Shown piece after piece: positions 62,150 to 64,000 of a stretch of 64,000 nt of DNA. The notes beneath the pieces are model-generated. The model worked only from the letters and a program-made list of their open reading frames with translations. It ran no database searches and was not told the DNA's origin. The DNA comes from Wyeomyia smithii (lineage: Eukaryota > Arthropoda > Insecta > Diptera > Culicidae). Location: positions 100,629,306-100,693,305 of the forward strand of contig NC_073695.1 in the NCBI RefSeq assembly GCF_029784165.1. The letters run 5' to 3'. Position 1 is the stretch's first letter; the number at the start of each line of letters is the position of its first letter. The position numbers were made by a program, and so were the translations under genes.

Positions 62150-62508
62150 GCGCTGGCCAAGTCGCTGGGATAACCGCTGCAGCTACCGCTGCTACTCGCT
62201 TCTATTACCCACTGCTGCTTGGTTGTGACCGTCCAAGTGGCCATCCACTAGCAGACTGATTGGTTTGAGCAGATACGGGCCTAAAATAGCTCGAAGAGTG
62301 TTTTCCCGGTTTGCTTGGTATATGATTCTGTCGACCGTGCTAGGGAAAGCAAGCATCAAGCGGCCAATCAGGGGTCGAAATCTGCGTTCTAACAAAGCTT
62401 AACAATTTTCGGTAGTTCAATAGTTTAAATATTCAAACTACAATTTTATGCATATGGGCGGATGCATAGCAGATTTTCCAATCGATTGCTGCAAGAACGG
62501 AAGAAAAT
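62150..62508 (-). repeat. Second copy of the promoter-like module
   Basis: The segment matches about 16040-16345 in the same orientation over roughly 300 bp. Shared landmarks are CGAAGAGTG, CCCGG, GGGAAAG, AGCGGCCAATCA against AGCGACCAATCA, GTTTAAA.A.TCA, and the stretch GATTTTCCAATCGATTGCTG. The minus strand keeps a CCAAT complement (about 62362) and an initiator-like AATCAGTCTG (about 62246-62256), but the TATA box reads ATTTTAG. No hAT ends are visible around this copy. Confidence 0.65.
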
Positions 62509-62511
62509 ACA

Positions 62512-64000
62512 TTGAAAACTAACCGACTCATTCTAATACCCATCCTAACACAACTCTTTCAATCCAGTTTAATTCTAGGCTATATTCCGGGAGCGTGGCG
62601 ACAAGTTATTTTTATCCCTAAGGCCAACAAAAGAAACAAATCTCTGCCAAAATCCTTTAGGCCAATCAGCTTATCATCAGTCGTTCTCAAAACAATGTAA
62701 AAAATAATCGGTGAGCACATCAAATCACAATATCTTTCTAAAACTCCTCTTAGCAAATATCAATTTGCTTACCAGGAGGGGAAATCGTCGGAAGCTGCAC
62801 TCCATACTTTAGTTACAAAACTAGAAAAATCTTTTGCAGCAAAAGAAATTTCCCTTGCGACCTTCCTTGATATTGGAGAGGCATTTGATAACTCATCTCA
62901 TGACTCAACGACTGCTGCAATGGAGAAACGTGGTTTTGACAATTGCATTATTCATTGGATAAACGAGATGTTATCAAAAGGAGAGATATCAGCAAGCCTT
63001 GGTAGCTCTAATATAAGTGTAAAAGCTATAAAAGGGTGCCCACAAGGAGGTGTGATGTCTCCTCTACTGCGGTCATTAATAGTTGATGATCTTCTCAAAA
63101 AATTGATGGAAGAAGGCTTTGAAATAGTTGGATTTGCTGATGGTATTGTCATTATTGTTCGTGGCAAGTATGATGATATCATCGCAAACCGAATGCAAAT
63201 TACCTTAAACATTATTTCCTTGTGGGAAGGCTTGAATGTAAATCCTTCAAACACCACTATCGTCCCATTTCCACATAGAAAAAAAATTATGCGTTATGAT
63301 ATTAGGCTAAAAGGTGAGCTTCTTAAACTCTCAGATAACGTCAAATACCTTGAAGTAACTCTTGACGAAAAACTTAACTGGAATACACATCTAGAGCAGG
63401 CAATAAAAAAAGCTACTAATACTCTATGGATATGTAACAAAACTTTTGGTAAACAATGGGGACTCAAACCAAAAATGATATATTGGATTTATTCGGTTAT
63501 TGTGAGACCCTGAATTACCTATGCTTCACTGATCTGGTGGACAAAAAAAAGGAAGAAAGGTGCTCAAAATAAGTTGGAAAAACTTCAACGGCTAGCCAGT
63601 CTCTCAATAACGGGTGCAATGAGAAGCACACCCACCAAGGCATTGGAAGCTCTACTCTTTATGCTTCCACTGCATCAATTCATACAATCAGAAGCCGAAA
63701 AGAGTGCCTTACGGATCAAAAGATCATTAAAGCTCTTTGAGGGTGACTTAACGGGTCATCTAGGTATTCTAAAAACTATTCGTATCAATCCCCTAGTGAT
63801 CAACAATTAAGACTGGATGGAGAAAAGATACAACTTTGAAAGACGATTTCGAGTGTTTGAACCTGAGCGTGATGTTTGGGTACGCGGTGGTCCTGATCCC
63901 GGTCCAGGATCAATCATTTTCTACACAGATGGTTCAAAAATGAACAATCGAGTGGGAGCAGGAGTAATTGGCCCAGGAATAGCAAAGCAAAGCAAAGCCT
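62512..64000 (+). mobile_element. LOA/R1-group LINE with RNase H, running off the window end
   Basis: Plus-strand frames in order: 62512-62700, RT entry (GYIPGAWRQVIFIPKANKRN, SFRPISLSSVVLKTM, then a stop). 62700-62920 continues (SKYQFAYQEGKSSEAALHTL, FLDIGEAFDN). 62920-63513 is the palm and thumb (KGCPQGGVMSPLLRSLIVDD, EIVGFADGIVIIVRGK, YLEVTLDEKLNW). After a TGA at about 63510 the text runs on as ITYASLIWWT and QRLASLSITGAMRSTPTKAL. Past 63808 comes RNase H (IIFYTDGSKMNNRVGAGVIG). The catalytic box is FADG in place of FADD, so this copy is inactive. It starts abruptly next to the promoter-like module, hence 5'-truncated. It is closely akin in wording to the element at 28.2-32.9 kb. Confidence 0.85.

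Overview
This is eukaryotic nuclear DNA, AT-rich and repeat-dense, with short GT-AG introns in compact genes. I read it as a mosquito, most likely a culicine. The conserved proteins fit a dipteran, and the repeats (tRNA-derived SINEs, RTE-, Jockey-, LOA/R1- and CR1/Jockey-type LINEs, an ITmD37E-type transposase relic, many MITEs with 2-, 3-, 7- and 8-bp target-site duplications) resemble those of culicine genomes. The species cannot be fixed from the sequence alone.

Four host genes are supported, all in the first third. (1) 8218-9071 (+) is enkurin, an axonemal/TRPC-adaptor protein, with a candidate RFX X-box about 150 bp upstream. (2) 9610-13817 (-) is CFIm25 (NUDT21/CPSF5), rebuilt from six exons; it lies tail-to-tail with enkurin, and its 2.6-kb intron 4 carries a PIF/Harbinger-type MITE. 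(3) 19902-20248 (+) is a CCDC167-like single-pass membrane protein with two exons. (4) 20731-21301 (-) is SmD1, with three exons and an RG-rich tail, tail-to-tail with the CCDC167 gene. Each reading frame closes exactly across the proposed splice sites. Their roles are sperm/cilium structure, mRNA 3'-end choice, a small membrane protein and snRNP core. No functional link between them is evident.

The rest is mostly mobile DNA. 1-7.25 kb is a nest of two decayed copies of one CR1/Jockey-type LINE in opposite orientation, RTE fragments, a SINE, and three copies of a MITE with 7-bp target duplications. 15.5-19.5 kb is a block of hAT-like non-autonomous elements, one with a MITE inside a MITE inside it and one carrying a promoter-like module that recurs at 62.2 kb. 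28.2-32.9 kb is an antisense LOA/R1-type LINE with an RTE tail inserted. 38.3-41.7 kb is an antisense Jockey-clade LINE with clean 14-bp target duplications, an open gag-like ORF1 and an ORF2 that has lost its RT catalytic core. 42-44.6 kb is a modular repeat. 46.2-49.5 kb is an antisense RTE element. 53.2-54.9 kb is a three-module foldback element. 55.65-57.7 kb holds a hAT MITE, a scrambled ITmD37E relic and a SINE. 58.55-58.86 kb is a long (TA)n tract. 62.5-64 kb is a second LOA/R1-type LINE running off the window end.

I found no CRISPR array, operon or obviously new enzymatic system, as expected for this kind of DNA. The most original observations are repeat architectures: the foldback with a third module, the promoter-like module shared by two loci, a clustered TATCGATA array, nested MITEs and a chimeric MITE. 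Gene-side observations are the enkurin X-box, the frame-preserving SmD1 intron and two possible untranslated first exons.
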